Below, one piece after another: positions 1-6,932 of a DNA stretch of 13,173 bases. The notes below the pieces were generated by a model. The model saw only the letters and a list, made by a program, of their open reading frames with translations. It was not told the DNA's origin and did no database searches. The stretch spans positions 1-13,173 of the forward strand of contig JAHAZL010000097.1 in the NCBI GenBank assembly GCA_018384055.1, written 5' to 3'. Each line of letters opens with the position of its first letter. Position 1 is the stretch's first letter. The stretch comes from Treponema sp. (GTDB lineage: Bacteria; Spirochaetota; Spirochaetia; Treponematales; Treponemataceae). Position numbers and translations under genes: made by a program.

Positions 1-1126
1 CAACTGTCATAGCACCCTTTCCAGTTGCTTCTGCAACAAGGCGAGCTACAGCTTCAGTTCCCTTTGCGAAGTTTTCGAATTCGAATACTCCAACAGGTCC
101 GTTCCATACGATAGACTTAGAAGCAAGAATTGCGTTCTTGTAAAGTTCAACAGTCTTAGGACCAACATCCATACCCATAAGGTTTTCTGGAAGATCAATT
201 GCGTCAACTGCAACAGGATCCTTGTCAGCGAATTCTGCACCACCAACATGATCAACAGGAAGAAGAATCTTTACTCCAGCCTTTTCAGCCTTTGCAAGAA
301 GGTCCTTTGCTGTTCCGAGGAAGTCGTCTTCAACAAGTGACTTACCTACTTCGTGACCCTGTGCCTTGAGGAATGTGTATGCCATACCACCACCAACGAT
401 GAGTGTAGAAGCATTCTTCATGAGGCTTTCGAGAACTGCGATCTTAGAAGAAACCTTTGCACCACCGATGATTGCTGTCATTGGCTTTTCTGGATTTGTT
501 ACCATTGGCTGGATGTACTTAACTTCCTTTTCCATCAAGAATCCGCCAACAGATGGAACTGGCATGAACTTCGCGATGGAAGCTGTAGAAGCCTGATCGC
601 GGTGTGCTGTTCCGAATGCATCGTTAACGAAGATGTCGCCGTAAGAAGCAAGTTCCTTTGCCATTACATCGCGTTCTGCAGCATCCTTAGATGTTTCTTC
701 CTTGTGGAACCTTGTATTTTCCAGCATTGCAACTCCACCTTCTGGAAGAGCGTCGATTGCTGCCTTCTGTCCGAGAGCATCTGGGAGGAATGTTACTTCC
801 TTTCCGAGCTTTTCAGAGAAATACTTTACAACTGGAGCCATGCGGTTCTTGCCGTTGATGAACTTTTCTGCATCTGCATCTGTCCATTCCTTTCCAGCCT
901 TAGCAGCCTTTTCAGCGGCCTTCTTAACATCCTTTTTTGGATCTCCAAGGTGGCTCATGAGAACGAGAGAGCGTGGGCCCTGTTCAAGAATGTACTTGAT
1001 TGTTGGGAGAGCTGCCATGATGCGTGTATCATCCTGAACAACTCCGTCCTTCATAGGAACATTGAAGTCTACGCGCATGATGATGCGCTTGCCCTTAAGA
1101 TCAACATCTTTTACTGTCTTGATCAT
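1..1126 (-). CDS. pgk: Phosphoglycerate kinase, 3' end outside the window
   Basis: Cytosolic glycolytic enzyme that transfers the acyl phosphate of 1,3-bisphosphoglycerate to ADP, giving ATP and 3-phosphoglycerate. 375 residues are visible; the family usually has 390-420, so roughly 40 C-terminal residues, including the expected GGGDS and GGGASLE motifs, lie beyond base 1. Visible signatures are RVDFNVP (18-24), SHLG (58-61), ENTRF (136-140), DAFGTAHR (169-176), GGAKVSSKI (221-229) and VWNGPVGVFE (340-349). The start ATG at 1124-1126 has a near-ideal GGAGGA ribosome site at 1135-1140, 8 nt upstream. Odd: the canonical HLGRP reads HLGDP (Asp62), followed by about 25 extra Lys/Ala-rich residues before the sequence realigns near Arg95-Val99. 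The gene has its own promoter and sits behind a terminator, so it is probably transcribed separately from the operon upstream. Identity is certain. Confidence 0.97.
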   Translation of the reverse strand, partial: MIKTVKDVDLKGKRIIMRVDFNVPMKDGVVQDDTRIMAALPTIKYILEQGPRSLVLMSHLGDPKKDVKKAAEKAAKAGKEWTDADAEKFINGKNRMAPVVKYFSEKLGKEVTFLPDALGQKAAIDALPEGGVAMLENTRFHKEETSKDAAERDVMAKELASYGDIFVNDAFGTAHRDQASTASIAKFMPVPSVGGFLMEKEVKYIQPMVTNPEKPMTAIIGGAKVSSKIAVLESLMKNASTLIVGGGMAYTFLKAQGHEVGKSLVEDDFLGTAKDLLAKAEKAGVKILLPVDHVGGAEFADKDPVAVDAIDLPENLMGMDVGPKTVELYKNAILASKSIVWNGPVGVFEFENFAKGTEAVARLVAEATGKGAMTV

Positions 1127-1172
1127 ATAAAAAATCCTCCAAATGGAATTTAATACAAAAAGTTTAATATAG

Positions 1173-1201
1173 AATATAATGATTTTTTTGAGAGAATTCA
1201 A
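1173..1201 (-). promoter_or_regulatory. Probable sigma-70 promoter of pgk
   Basis: On the minus strand, a -35 hexamer TTGAAT (1196-1201) is separated by exactly 17 nt from a -10 hexamer TATATT (1173-1178). This predicts a transcript start near 1166 and a leader of about 40 nt before the pgk ATG. The region is very AT-rich, so chance matches are possible, but the placement directly between a terminator and a strong ribosome site supports it. Confidence 0.6.
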
Positions 1202-1205
1202 TCAT

Positions 1206-1243
1206 AAAAAAGAAACCGGCATGGAGCAAAATCTTCAGCCGGT
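1206..1243 (-). terminator. Rho-independent terminator after the Dabb gene
   Basis: On the minus strand, ACCGGC (1238-1243) pairs perfectly with GCCGGT (1215-1220) across a 17-nt loop, and a T-run (1206-1211) follows after three bases. It lies 9 nt past the stop of the Dabb-domain gene and just upstream of the pgk -35 box. It therefore closes the long operon and insulates pgk. Confidence 0.75.
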
Positions 1244-1252
1244 ACCAATCAA

Positions 1253-1552
1253 TTAAATTTCAAAATCAAGGCAGGCGCGGTTTGCCGTATAAGGGCGAAC
1301 CTTTTCATTGGCCACTGCAACATGAGCCGGATGCTTTGAATAGCCTGCAAGGTCTTCCGCCGATTCAAAAGTTGAGTCCAGCATCAAATCCCCTGTAGAA
1401 GACGGAAGGTGATCGATTACAACCTTGATGTCCTTGATCTGTGGGACAAGGCCTTTGAGTCCTTCAAGACCAGACTTGATTCCTTCCTTTACCTTTGCCT
1501 TTTCGTCTTCAGGCATTTCCTTCAAAGTCCAGATGATGATGTGCTTTACCAT
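1253..1552 (-). CDS. Dabb (stress-responsive alpha/beta-barrel) domain protein
   Basis: A 99-residue protein of the dimeric alpha+beta barrel (Dabb) family, known from plant stress-responsive proteins and many small bacterial proteins of unknown role. The beginning VKHIIIWTLKE (2-12) is the typical first strand with the conserved His of the family. It is followed by a charged helix (about 15-33), a strand with the pattern IKDIKVVIDH (39-48), and LMLDSTFESAEDLAGYSKHPAH (56-77, the second strand/helix ending in a conserved-type His). No signal peptide or membrane segment is visible. The ATG has an AGAGGA site about 7 nt upstream. It begins 20 nt after the TPR gene stop and is followed by a terminator, so it is probably the last gene of the operon. 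Its specific substrate or role cannot be read from sequence; some relatives are enzymes acting on polyketide- or aromatic-type substrates, others are uncharacterised. Confidence 0.85.
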   Translation of the reverse strand: MVKHIIIWTLKEMPEDEKAKVKEGIKSGLEGLKGLVPQIKDIKVVIDHLPSSTGDLMLDSTFESAEDLAGYSKHPAHVAVANEKVRPYTANRACLDFEI

Positions 1553-1572
1553 AAATTGTCCTCTTGCTATGA

Positions 1573-3723
1573 CTAAAGTATTTCGCGGATAAGGTGGATA
1601 AGGTCGTTTTCACGGCTTACAGGTTTCAATGATTCCTTGATTGCCGCCTTTTCTGCCTGTGCTGCAGCTTCCGTTGCGGCCTTACCATCTGCATCTGCTG
1701 CAGGGCGGGCATCTGTTGCGGCATTGCCATCCTTGTCATTGCCTTCATCCTTATTCTTTACAAGGATGATTTCATCCCCTACATTCAAAGTATCGTAGAA
1801 ACCGTTCTTCTTGTACTTGCCTTCTGAAATTTCTTCATCGCAGGCAGTTACCTTTACGGAACCAAGGAGATCCTTCTTGTTGAACTTGATTCCAGGACCT
1901 TCATCGTTTGTTTCAATCCTACCCTTGCGGATAATGTTGAATTCCGAATCAACTGCAATGCCGTCGTTCTTTCCAAGGTCAAGCAAAAGGGTTCCCTGAA
2001 CATTCTGAAGAACCTTTCCGCGGATTGGAAGAATATCTAGGATACCGGCACGGAAGCGCTGTAAAGATTTAGCCATGCAGTCGTTACCAGTGCGATAAAC
2101 ATGGATTTCCGAAGTCTTTGTTCCTGTCCTTGCAGAATAGATTGTTGCATCAATGGAATAAGTGCGTTCAGTTTCTTCCGCTGTCATGATTACAAAGTAG
2201 TCGCGTCCCTGTGTGCGGGCAAGACGGAATGCTTCACCATAGTTTGAAACAGGTTTTGTTTCTACATCTACAGCAGTTGAAGGAACGCCGCTAAAGGCAC
2301 CCCTTGCAGACAAAGCCGAAATTTCTTCCAGGTCTGCATGGAAAAGCTGAACAGGTTTCTTTGTGTAATAGATGCCTATGTTCCATCTTGTCTTGTCGAG
2401 GTAGAAAGGATCTATGTTCCATCTTGAAGAAATATTGTTCCTCATGAGACTTTCGTAGTTTTCAATGGCATCGTCATTTCTGATTTGAGCGCGAGAACGT
2501 TTCTTTGAAGGAGAATTTTCATCACGCTGAACCGAAGGACCATTATCAAGAACCTCTGCATTATCCTTGATGAACTTGAGCTGCTGTAGATAAAGTTCGT
2601 AAAGACCGTCTCGTTCAAGCATCTCTGCAAAAGACTGTCTTACTGCAGCATTGAGGGGAGCAACGGAAAGAGCCTTCTGATATTCATAGCGTTCGGAAAT
2701 ACCGTCAAAGTTACGGCCAAATTCTGCAGCCTTCTTTGAGTGGAATTCTGCCCACATGTTTCTTCTTGGATCTTCTACTGCAAGGGTCTGTGACACAAGA
2801 AGTTCAAGGGCATTTCTCATTACCTCGTCCTGTGGATTTATTGTAAGGCCTGTCTGATATGTATCGATGGCATCAAAATATCGTTCAAGTTTCTGCTGTG
2901 AAAGTCCCTTGAGGAACCATGCGGTTGAACAATCCCTTTTGCGCCCGATGCGGAAATCACAGATGTCGATTACTTCTTCATAGCGGTTCTGGGCATAGAG
3001 GATCTGACCAAGAAGGGAATAGGCCTTGTCCAAATCACCGTTGATCTGAACGGCAGCCCTTGACCTCTGTTCGGCAACCTTGTAGTCGCCGTTTTTTGCG
3101 GCAAGGTATGACGCCATGTAGTGAACTTCTGCTTCTCCGCTGTAATATGAAAGTGCCTGTTTAATGTACTGTTCTGCAGCATCGTTCTTTCCCATTTCAG
3201 AACTTACCAAAGCAAGGGAAAGCAAAGCCTTTCTGTTGGAAGAATCCCTCTTGAGGGCATCAAGGTATCTGCCTTCTGCCACGCTGATTCTACCGTCAAG
3301 AAGATCAAGTTCTGCAAGACCAAACCTTGCATCAATGTTGTTGGGATATTTCTTTAATATTGAAGAAAAAACTTCTTTTGCTTCATCAATGCGCCCAAGG
3401 GAAATGAGGGCCATTCCCTTAAGGTTCTGGATATCGGCAAGATTGCGGGCATATTTTGCGGCGTTGTCTGCATACTGAACGCACAGATCGTAGCTTCCCA
3501 AAGCATAGGAACACAATGCCATGTTGTACCAAACTTCACCGAACTGAGGATTTATTCCAAGGGCTTCCTGATAAAGGTCCATGGCATCAAACCACTGTTT
3601 GCGGGCCTGTAGTTCCTGACCATCGGAAAAAAGTTCAAGGGCACTGCGGCCAGAACGGGTTCCTGCGGCAAACAAAGAAAATGCAATGGTTCCTGCCAGA
3701 AAAAGAGATGTAAGTTTTTTCAT
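1573..3723 (-). CDS. Large exported TPR-repeat protein with C-terminal FlgT-like region
   Basis: A 716-residue protein beginning with a Sec-type signal peptide: MKK, a hydrophobic stretch at about 5-20, and likely cleavage near Ala19-Ala20-Gly21. No lipobox Cys is present, so it is probably periplasmic rather than a lipoprotein. Residues 27-305 form successive tetratricopeptide repeats with the W/Y-G-A-P spacing (for example 45-61, 103-128, 213-246, 283-300), with another repeat-like unit near 345-385. Residues 440-565 resemble a TolB-N/CsgG-type alpha/beta domain. Residues 568-600 (RGKVLQNVQGTLLLDLGKN followed by DG) look like the C-terminal fold of FlgT-type proteins; both assignments are inference. 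An Ala/Asp/Lys-rich low-complexity tail spans about 656-695. I chose the ATG at 3721-3723 because GAGGGG lies just upstream and it gives an intact signal peptide; an in-frame GTG at 3759 has neither. It lies 62 nt after corC with no hairpin in the gap. Likely a scaffold for envelope protein interactions; the partner is unknown. Confidence 0.85.
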   Translation of the reverse strand: MKKLTSLFLAGTIAFSLFAAGTRSGRSALELFSDGQELQARKQWFDAMDLYQEALGINPQFGEVWYNMALCSYALGSYDLCVQYADNAAKYARNLADIQNLKGMALISLGRIDEAKEVFSSILKKYPNNIDARFGLAELDLLDGRISVAEGRYLDALKRDSSNRKALLSLALVSSEMGKNDAAEQYIKQALSYYSGEAEVHYMASYLAAKNGDYKVAEQRSRAAVQINGDLDKAYSLLGQILYAQNRYEEVIDICDFRIGRKRDCSTAWFLKGLSQQKLERYFDAIDTYQTGLTINPQDEVMRNALELLVSQTLAVEDPRRNMWAEFHSKKAAEFGRNFDGISERYEYQKALSVAPLNAAVRQSFAEMLERDGLYELYLQQLKFIKDNAEVLDNGPSVQRDENSPSKKRSRAQIRNDDAIENYESLMRNNISSRWNIDPFYLDKTRWNIGIYYTKKPVQLFHADLEEISALSARGAFSGVPSTAVDVETKPVSNYGEAFRLARTQGRDYFVIMTAEETERTYSIDATIYSARTGTKTSEIHVYRTGNDCMAKSLQRFRAGILDILPIRGKVLQNVQGTLLLDLGKNDGIAVDSEFNIIRKGRIETNDEGPGIKFNKKDLLGSVKVTACDEEISEGKYKKNGFYDTLNVGDEIILVKNKDEGNDKDGNAATDARPAADADGKAATEAAAQAEKAAIKESLKPVSRENDLIHLIREIL

Positions 3724-3785
3724 ATTCCCCTCATTACAAAAAACTGCAATTCCACCCACTATGAAATCACACTACCTTTTATGAA

Positions 3786-4574
3786 TCAATCGGCTTTATC
3801 ATTATGATAAACGATCTTAATTGTATTTACCTTATGTCCTTCCATTTCCTGAACTATGAAATCATAGTCTTTCCATGAAATCTTTTCAAACTTAACCGGA
3901 ATCTTTCCGAACAAGTCGAAGACGAATCCGCCAAGGGTATCGAATTCTTCCGTTGGAAAACTGGACTTTATTTCTTCATTAAGGCTGTCCAAGTCAACGC
4001 GGGCATCACAGATCCAGCAGTTTTCAGCAAGGGAAATGATGTCTTCCCTTTCATGGTCGAATTCATCCTGAATGTCACCGACGATTTCTTCAATGATGTC
4101 TTCCATACAGACGATGCCGCTTATTCCGCCGTATTCATCGATGCCTACAGCAATGTGAACATGACGCCTCTTAAATTCACGGAGAAGGCTGTCTATGTGT
4201 TTGCTTTCAGGAACGAAATATGGTTTGCGGATTATTTTTTCAAGGTCAACGGCCTGCTTTGATGCAAGGACTGTAATCAGATCCTTTACATAGAGGATTC
4301 CAACAACATTGTCGATGCTTCCATTGTATACAGGGATTCTTGAGTGCCCGCTTTCTGATACCTTTGTCAGAAGTTCTTCTTCAGGAGTATCAAGGGAAAT
4401 GAAGTCTACATCAATACGGGGAACCATTACTTCCTTTACTGTAGTTGCAGACAGTTCTTCAACACCCTGAATCATGTCATTTTTTTCTTCGGCAAGAATT
4501 TCCTGCTGAACTTCTTCCTGAGTCTGATTTTCTTTTTTTACTTTTTTGTTTTTTCCAAATTTAAATAAGCCCAT
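3786..4574 (-). CDS. corC: CorC/TlyC-like CBS-domain protein
   Basis: A 262-residue soluble protein of the CorC/HlyC family (annotated TlyC or 'hemolysin C' in many spirochaetes, YbeX/CorC in E. coli). It carries a Lys-rich N-terminus, then a CBS pair: CBS1 about 46-104 (VKEVMVPRIDVDFIS, then GHSRIPVYNG), CBS2 about 113-170 (HIAVGIDEYGGISGIVCMED). The CorC_HlyC transporter-associated domain follows at about 183-255 (FDTLGGFVFDLFGKIP). The DUF21 membrane domain of larger relatives is absent. In E. coli, YbeX is linked to ribosome metabolism and Mg/Co homeostasis; a haemolytic role should not be assumed. The gene overlaps the 3' end of ybeY by 14 nt, implying translational coupling. Start choice: the ATG at 4572-4574 is preferred, but an in-frame TTG at 4581-4583 (adding three residues) has a better-spaced GGA and is a real alternative. 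Confidence 0.9.
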   Translation of the reverse strand: MGLFKFGKNKKVKKENQTQEEVQQEILAEEKNDMIQGVEELSATTVKEVMVPRIDVDFISLDTPEEELLTKVSESGHSRIPVYNGSIDNVVGILYVKDLITVLASKQAVDLEKIIRKPYFVPESKHIDSLLREFKRRHVHIAVGIDEYGGISGIVCMEDIIEEIVGDIQDEFDHEREDIISLAENCWICDARVDLDSLNEEIKSSFPTEEFDTLGGFVFDLFGKIPVKFEKISWKDYDFIVQEMEGHKVNTIKIVYHNDKAD

Positions 4575-5037
4575 AACTTTCAAATTTTTCCATTAATTCT
4601 TTCTGGAGAACAAGCATTTCGCATTTTGGCTCAACGCCTTTTTCAACATGCTCTTCCCCGTGGTCGTATCCATTCAAATGGAGGATACCGTGAATGATAA
4701 GCCTTTTGAGTTCTTCATTCTGGCTTACTTCAAAGTATTCTGCATTTTTTGGCAATGTGTCAACGCTTATGGCTATGTCACCTGCCTGGAACCATTCCTT
4801 GCCCTCTTCATCCGTATATTCCTCGCCGTTTTCAAAGCTGAGGACATCCGTTGGAGCATCGATGTTCCTGTAGTTTGCATTCAATTCTTTTATCATTGGA
4901 TCTGAACAGAAAAGAATCGAAATTTCTTCTCCGTCATAGCCTGCCGCTTCAACAACTTTCTGAGCAAAAGGTTCAATGTTGTTTATCCACGAAGGTTCAT
5001 CCAAGCCTTCTTCACAGCTGACAAAAATCTGGTTCAT
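4561..5037 (-). CDS. ybeY: Endoribonuclease YbeY (rRNA maturation factor)
   Basis: A 158-residue member of the UPF0054/YbeY family, typical length. YbeY is a zinc-dependent protein needed for 16S rRNA 3'-end maturation and 70S quality control in the cytoplasm. Visible signatures are YRNIDAPTDVLSF (56-68), with the conserved Arg57 of the active groove; GDIAIS (86-91); and the metal motif HGILHLNGYDH, with His116, His120 and His126 as zinc ligands. The start ATG overlaps the stop of the upstream HD gene by one base (TGATG at 5035-5039), with an AAGGA site inside that gene's 3' end. It is flanked by phoH and the HD gene upstream and corC downstream, as in the conserved phoH-ybeY-corC arrangement of many bacteria. 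All catalytic residues are present. Confidence 0.96.
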   Translation of the reverse strand: MNQIFVSCEEGLDEPSWINNIEPFAQKVVEAAGYDGEEISILFCSDPMIKELNANYRNIDAPTDVLSFENGEEYTDEEGKEWFQAGDIAISVDTLPKNAEYFEVSQNEELKRLIIHGILHLNGYDHGEEHVEKGVEPKCEMLVLQKELMEKFESYGLI

Positions 5038-6932
5038 CAGTTCTTTTCCTTTTTTTCTTTTTCGTTTGAAGACCTGGCAATTTTTTCTGCCTTTTCCTTC
5101 AGCGACTTTTTAGGTTCGGTTTTTTTGTCTTCAACCTTTTTGTCTTCAACCTTTTTGTCTTCAACCTTTTTATCTTCAGTCTTTTTATCTTCTGCCTTGC
5201 TTTCCTTTTCTTCAACAGCCTTTACTGATTCCTCGGAAGCCCTAGGCTGATTCTCTCCATTGTTCTGCTGTGCCTGCGGACCATCAGGATCTTTCTGATC
5301 TGGATATTTTGTACGGCTATGATAGTAACCGGCAAGAATCTGAACAAAGGCATCGTGAATCTTCGTAATGTCATTGAAAGTAAGGTTACAGTCTTCAAGC
5401 TGCTTCTGGTCAATTTTTGCAGTCATGAGGGTCGTAATGAATTTTTCAAGGCGAGGAACGCTTGGCTTGTCCAATGAACGGCAGGCAGCTTCTACAGTGT
5501 CTGCAAGCATTACTACTGCGCTTTCCTTTGTAGAAGGAGGATTTCCTGAATATGAATAGTCTTCCGGAGAAACATCAGGATTAATTTTAAGGGCTTCATT
5601 ATAGAAATAGGCAATTACCTGATTCCCGTGATGTTCTGAAATGATGTCGATTACAGGTTTTGGAAGCCTCAGTGCATGAGCCCTTTCAATTCCACGCTTA
5701 ACATGAGTCCTGATTACGCTTGCGGAAAGGGAAGGATTAATTTCCTTATGGATGTTTTCCCCACCACCCTGGTTTTCAACGAAGTATTCAGGATTATCCA
5801 TCTTTCCTATGTCATGGTAATAGGCACCGACACGGGCAAGAAGTGGATTTGCTCCGACTTCGTTACATGCAGCTTCTGCAAGGGAAGCCACCATGAGGGA
5901 ATGATTGTAAGTTCCGCTTGCAGTAACAAGCATTTTCTTCATTACAGGATTATTAAGGTCGCTCAAATCCATAAGGCGGAAAACTGATGCTGTATTAAGC
6001 AAAAGTTCAAGAGGTGTAAGGAGACCAAGGCAAAGGATGCCTGAGAAGAATCCGTTGAGTATTACACCAACAATCGATCCTAATCCGTTTGCAAAAGAAC
6101 CGTTGAAAATAATCTTGAAAATTATAATGAACACGGCGTTGAGCACTGCCTGAAGTACGGAAACAAAAACCATGTCCGTTCTGCGGTCAATCTTGCGCAC
6201 AAGCCTTGATGAAGCAAAAGAACTTGCAAGGACAAAAAGGAACGGTACAAGCTGATATGAACTTGCATTGAGGACAGCAAGGGAAATCATTATTGAAAAG
6301 AAAACCGCATTTAGCTGACCAAAGAGAATAGCAATGAGGAACACGAAAAGAGGGCCTGGAATGATTGCACACAATGCAAAAGGCGAAGACAGATAGGTCA
6401 ACTTTGAACCGAATATGACGGAAGCAAAAACAATCATGTAGAAAACACATTCCGTTACCAGCTCATTGAACTCAATCATGTTGGTCTTGAAGTAAATCTT
6501 CGAGAAGAAAAAGAAGAAGAGCACCACCATGAGAATATGGTAGATTATGGAATTTGCAAAAGCCCTGTAGTCAATGTAAACAGGAGATTCCGACATTTTC
6601 TTGAGCTTTGCATAGCCTTCTTCCGTAATTGGAAATCCTTTCCTGATTACCTTTTCGCCCTTTTCGATTGGAATGGGATTATCGTAGTCTGCAGGAAGTG
6701 TCTTGATGGCCTTGATGGTAACATCAGCAATCTGCCCTACTTCATAATCATTTATATTGAACGAAGCAATTGTGTTTGTTGTTGAAATTTTTACAAAGCA
6801 AAGGGAAACCGTTACTGCCAGCGTCACAAAAAGCAGGACCAAAACCTTGTAGTTATTCTTTAGGTAAACACCAAAGGATTCCGTGATTATTTCCGATACT
6901 GTCTTAATGCCATCATTTCTCTTCATTTTCAT
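5037..6932 (-). CDS. pgpH: 7TM-HD membrane phosphohydrolase (PgpH-like, predicted c-di-AMP phosphodiesterase)
   Basis: A 631-residue inner-membrane protein of the 7TMR-HD family, whose studied member PgpH hydrolyses c-di-AMP. One N-terminal membrane segment (about 28-49) is followed by a short extracytoplasmic part (about 50-125) containing the family's IEKGEKVIRKGFPITEEGYA element (89-108). A bundle of about seven hydrophobic segments spans 127-310. The cytoplasmic HD domain (about 330-545) has all expected metal ligands: His344 (YNHS), His373-Asp374 (HDIGK), His410, His434-His435 (SEHHG) and Asp478 (LADTVEA). A highly charged Lys/Glu/Asp tail (about 545-631) contains pentapeptide repeats. 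Relative to Gram-positive PgpH, the extracytoplasmic HDED region is much shortened. The gene overlaps phoH by 20 nt and ybeY by 1 nt. The first ATG (6930-6932) was chosen; Met3 at 6926 is equally possible and no strong ribosome site distinguishes them. Enzymatic specificity is inferred from the family. Confidence 0.92.
   Translation of the reverse strand: MKMKRNDGIKTVSEIITESFGVYLKNNYKVLVLLFVTLAVTVSLCFVKISTTNTIASFNINDYEVGQIADVTIKAIKTLPADYDNPIPIEKGEKVIRKGFPITEEGYAKLKKMSESPVYIDYRAFANSIIYHILMVVLFFFFFSKIYFKTNMIEFNELVTECVFYMIVFASVIFGSKLTYLSSPFALCAIIPGPLFVFLIAILFGQLNAVFFSIMISLAVLNASSYQLVPFLFVLASSFASSRLVRKIDRRTDMVFVSVLQAVLNAVFIIIFKIIFNGSFANGLGSIVGVILNGFFSGILCLGLLTPLELLLNTASVFRLMDLSDLNNPVMKKMLVTASGTYNHSLMVASLAEAACNEVGANPLLARVGAYYHDIGKMDNPEYFVENQGGGENIHKEINPSLSASVIRTHVKRGIERAHALRLPKPVIDIISEHHGNQVIAYFYNEALKINPDVSPEDYSYSGNPPSTKESAVVMLADTVEAACRSLDKPSVPRLEKFITTLMTAKIDQKQLEDCNLTFNDITKIHDAFVQILAGYYHSRTKYPDQKDPDGPQAQQNNGENQPRASEESVKAVEEKESKAEDKKTEDKKVEDKKVEDKKVEDKKTEPKKSLKEKAEKIARSSNEKEKKEKN
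5122..5196 (-). repeat. 15-bp tandem repeat, five copies, inside the HD gene
   Basis: Five consecutive 15-base units (5122-5136, 5137-5151, 5152-5166, 5167-5181, 5182-5196) lie in the 3' end of the HD-protein gene. The first three are identical (TTTTTGTCTTCAACC on the plus strand); the last two differ at a few positions. Each unit encodes a pentapeptide of the DKKVE/DKKTE type, so copy-number change would keep the frame and alter only the length of the charged cytoplasmic tail. Confidence 0.9.

Noticed and set aside
353..1153. A 266-codon open frame on the plus strand opposite pgk
   Set aside because: It lies almost wholly antisense to an unmistakable phosphoglycerate kinase, is very rich in Cys, Trp, Phe and Leu with no recognisable domain, and is explained by the strong codon bias of pgk on the other strand.
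3724..3759. Extended N-terminus of the TPR protein from a GTG at 3759
   Set aside because: It would place 12 residues before a good signal peptide and bypass the GAGGGG site directly before the ATG at 3721-3723.
3724..3785. Possible separate promoter or terminator in the 62-nt gap between corC and the TPR gene
   Set aside because: No stem-loop with a T-run and no convincing -35/-10 pair was found, so the gap is treated as part of the operon.
3786..4574. Reading the CBS protein as a haemolysin
   Set aside because: The TlyC 'hemolysin' name is inherited. The sequence shows a soluble CBS pair plus CorC_HlyC domain beside ybeY, which fits a housekeeping role, and there is no membrane or toxin feature.
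5122..5196. Short tandem repeats as a CRISPR-like array
   Set aside because: Units are 15 bp, directly contiguous with no spacers, and in frame within a coding sequence.
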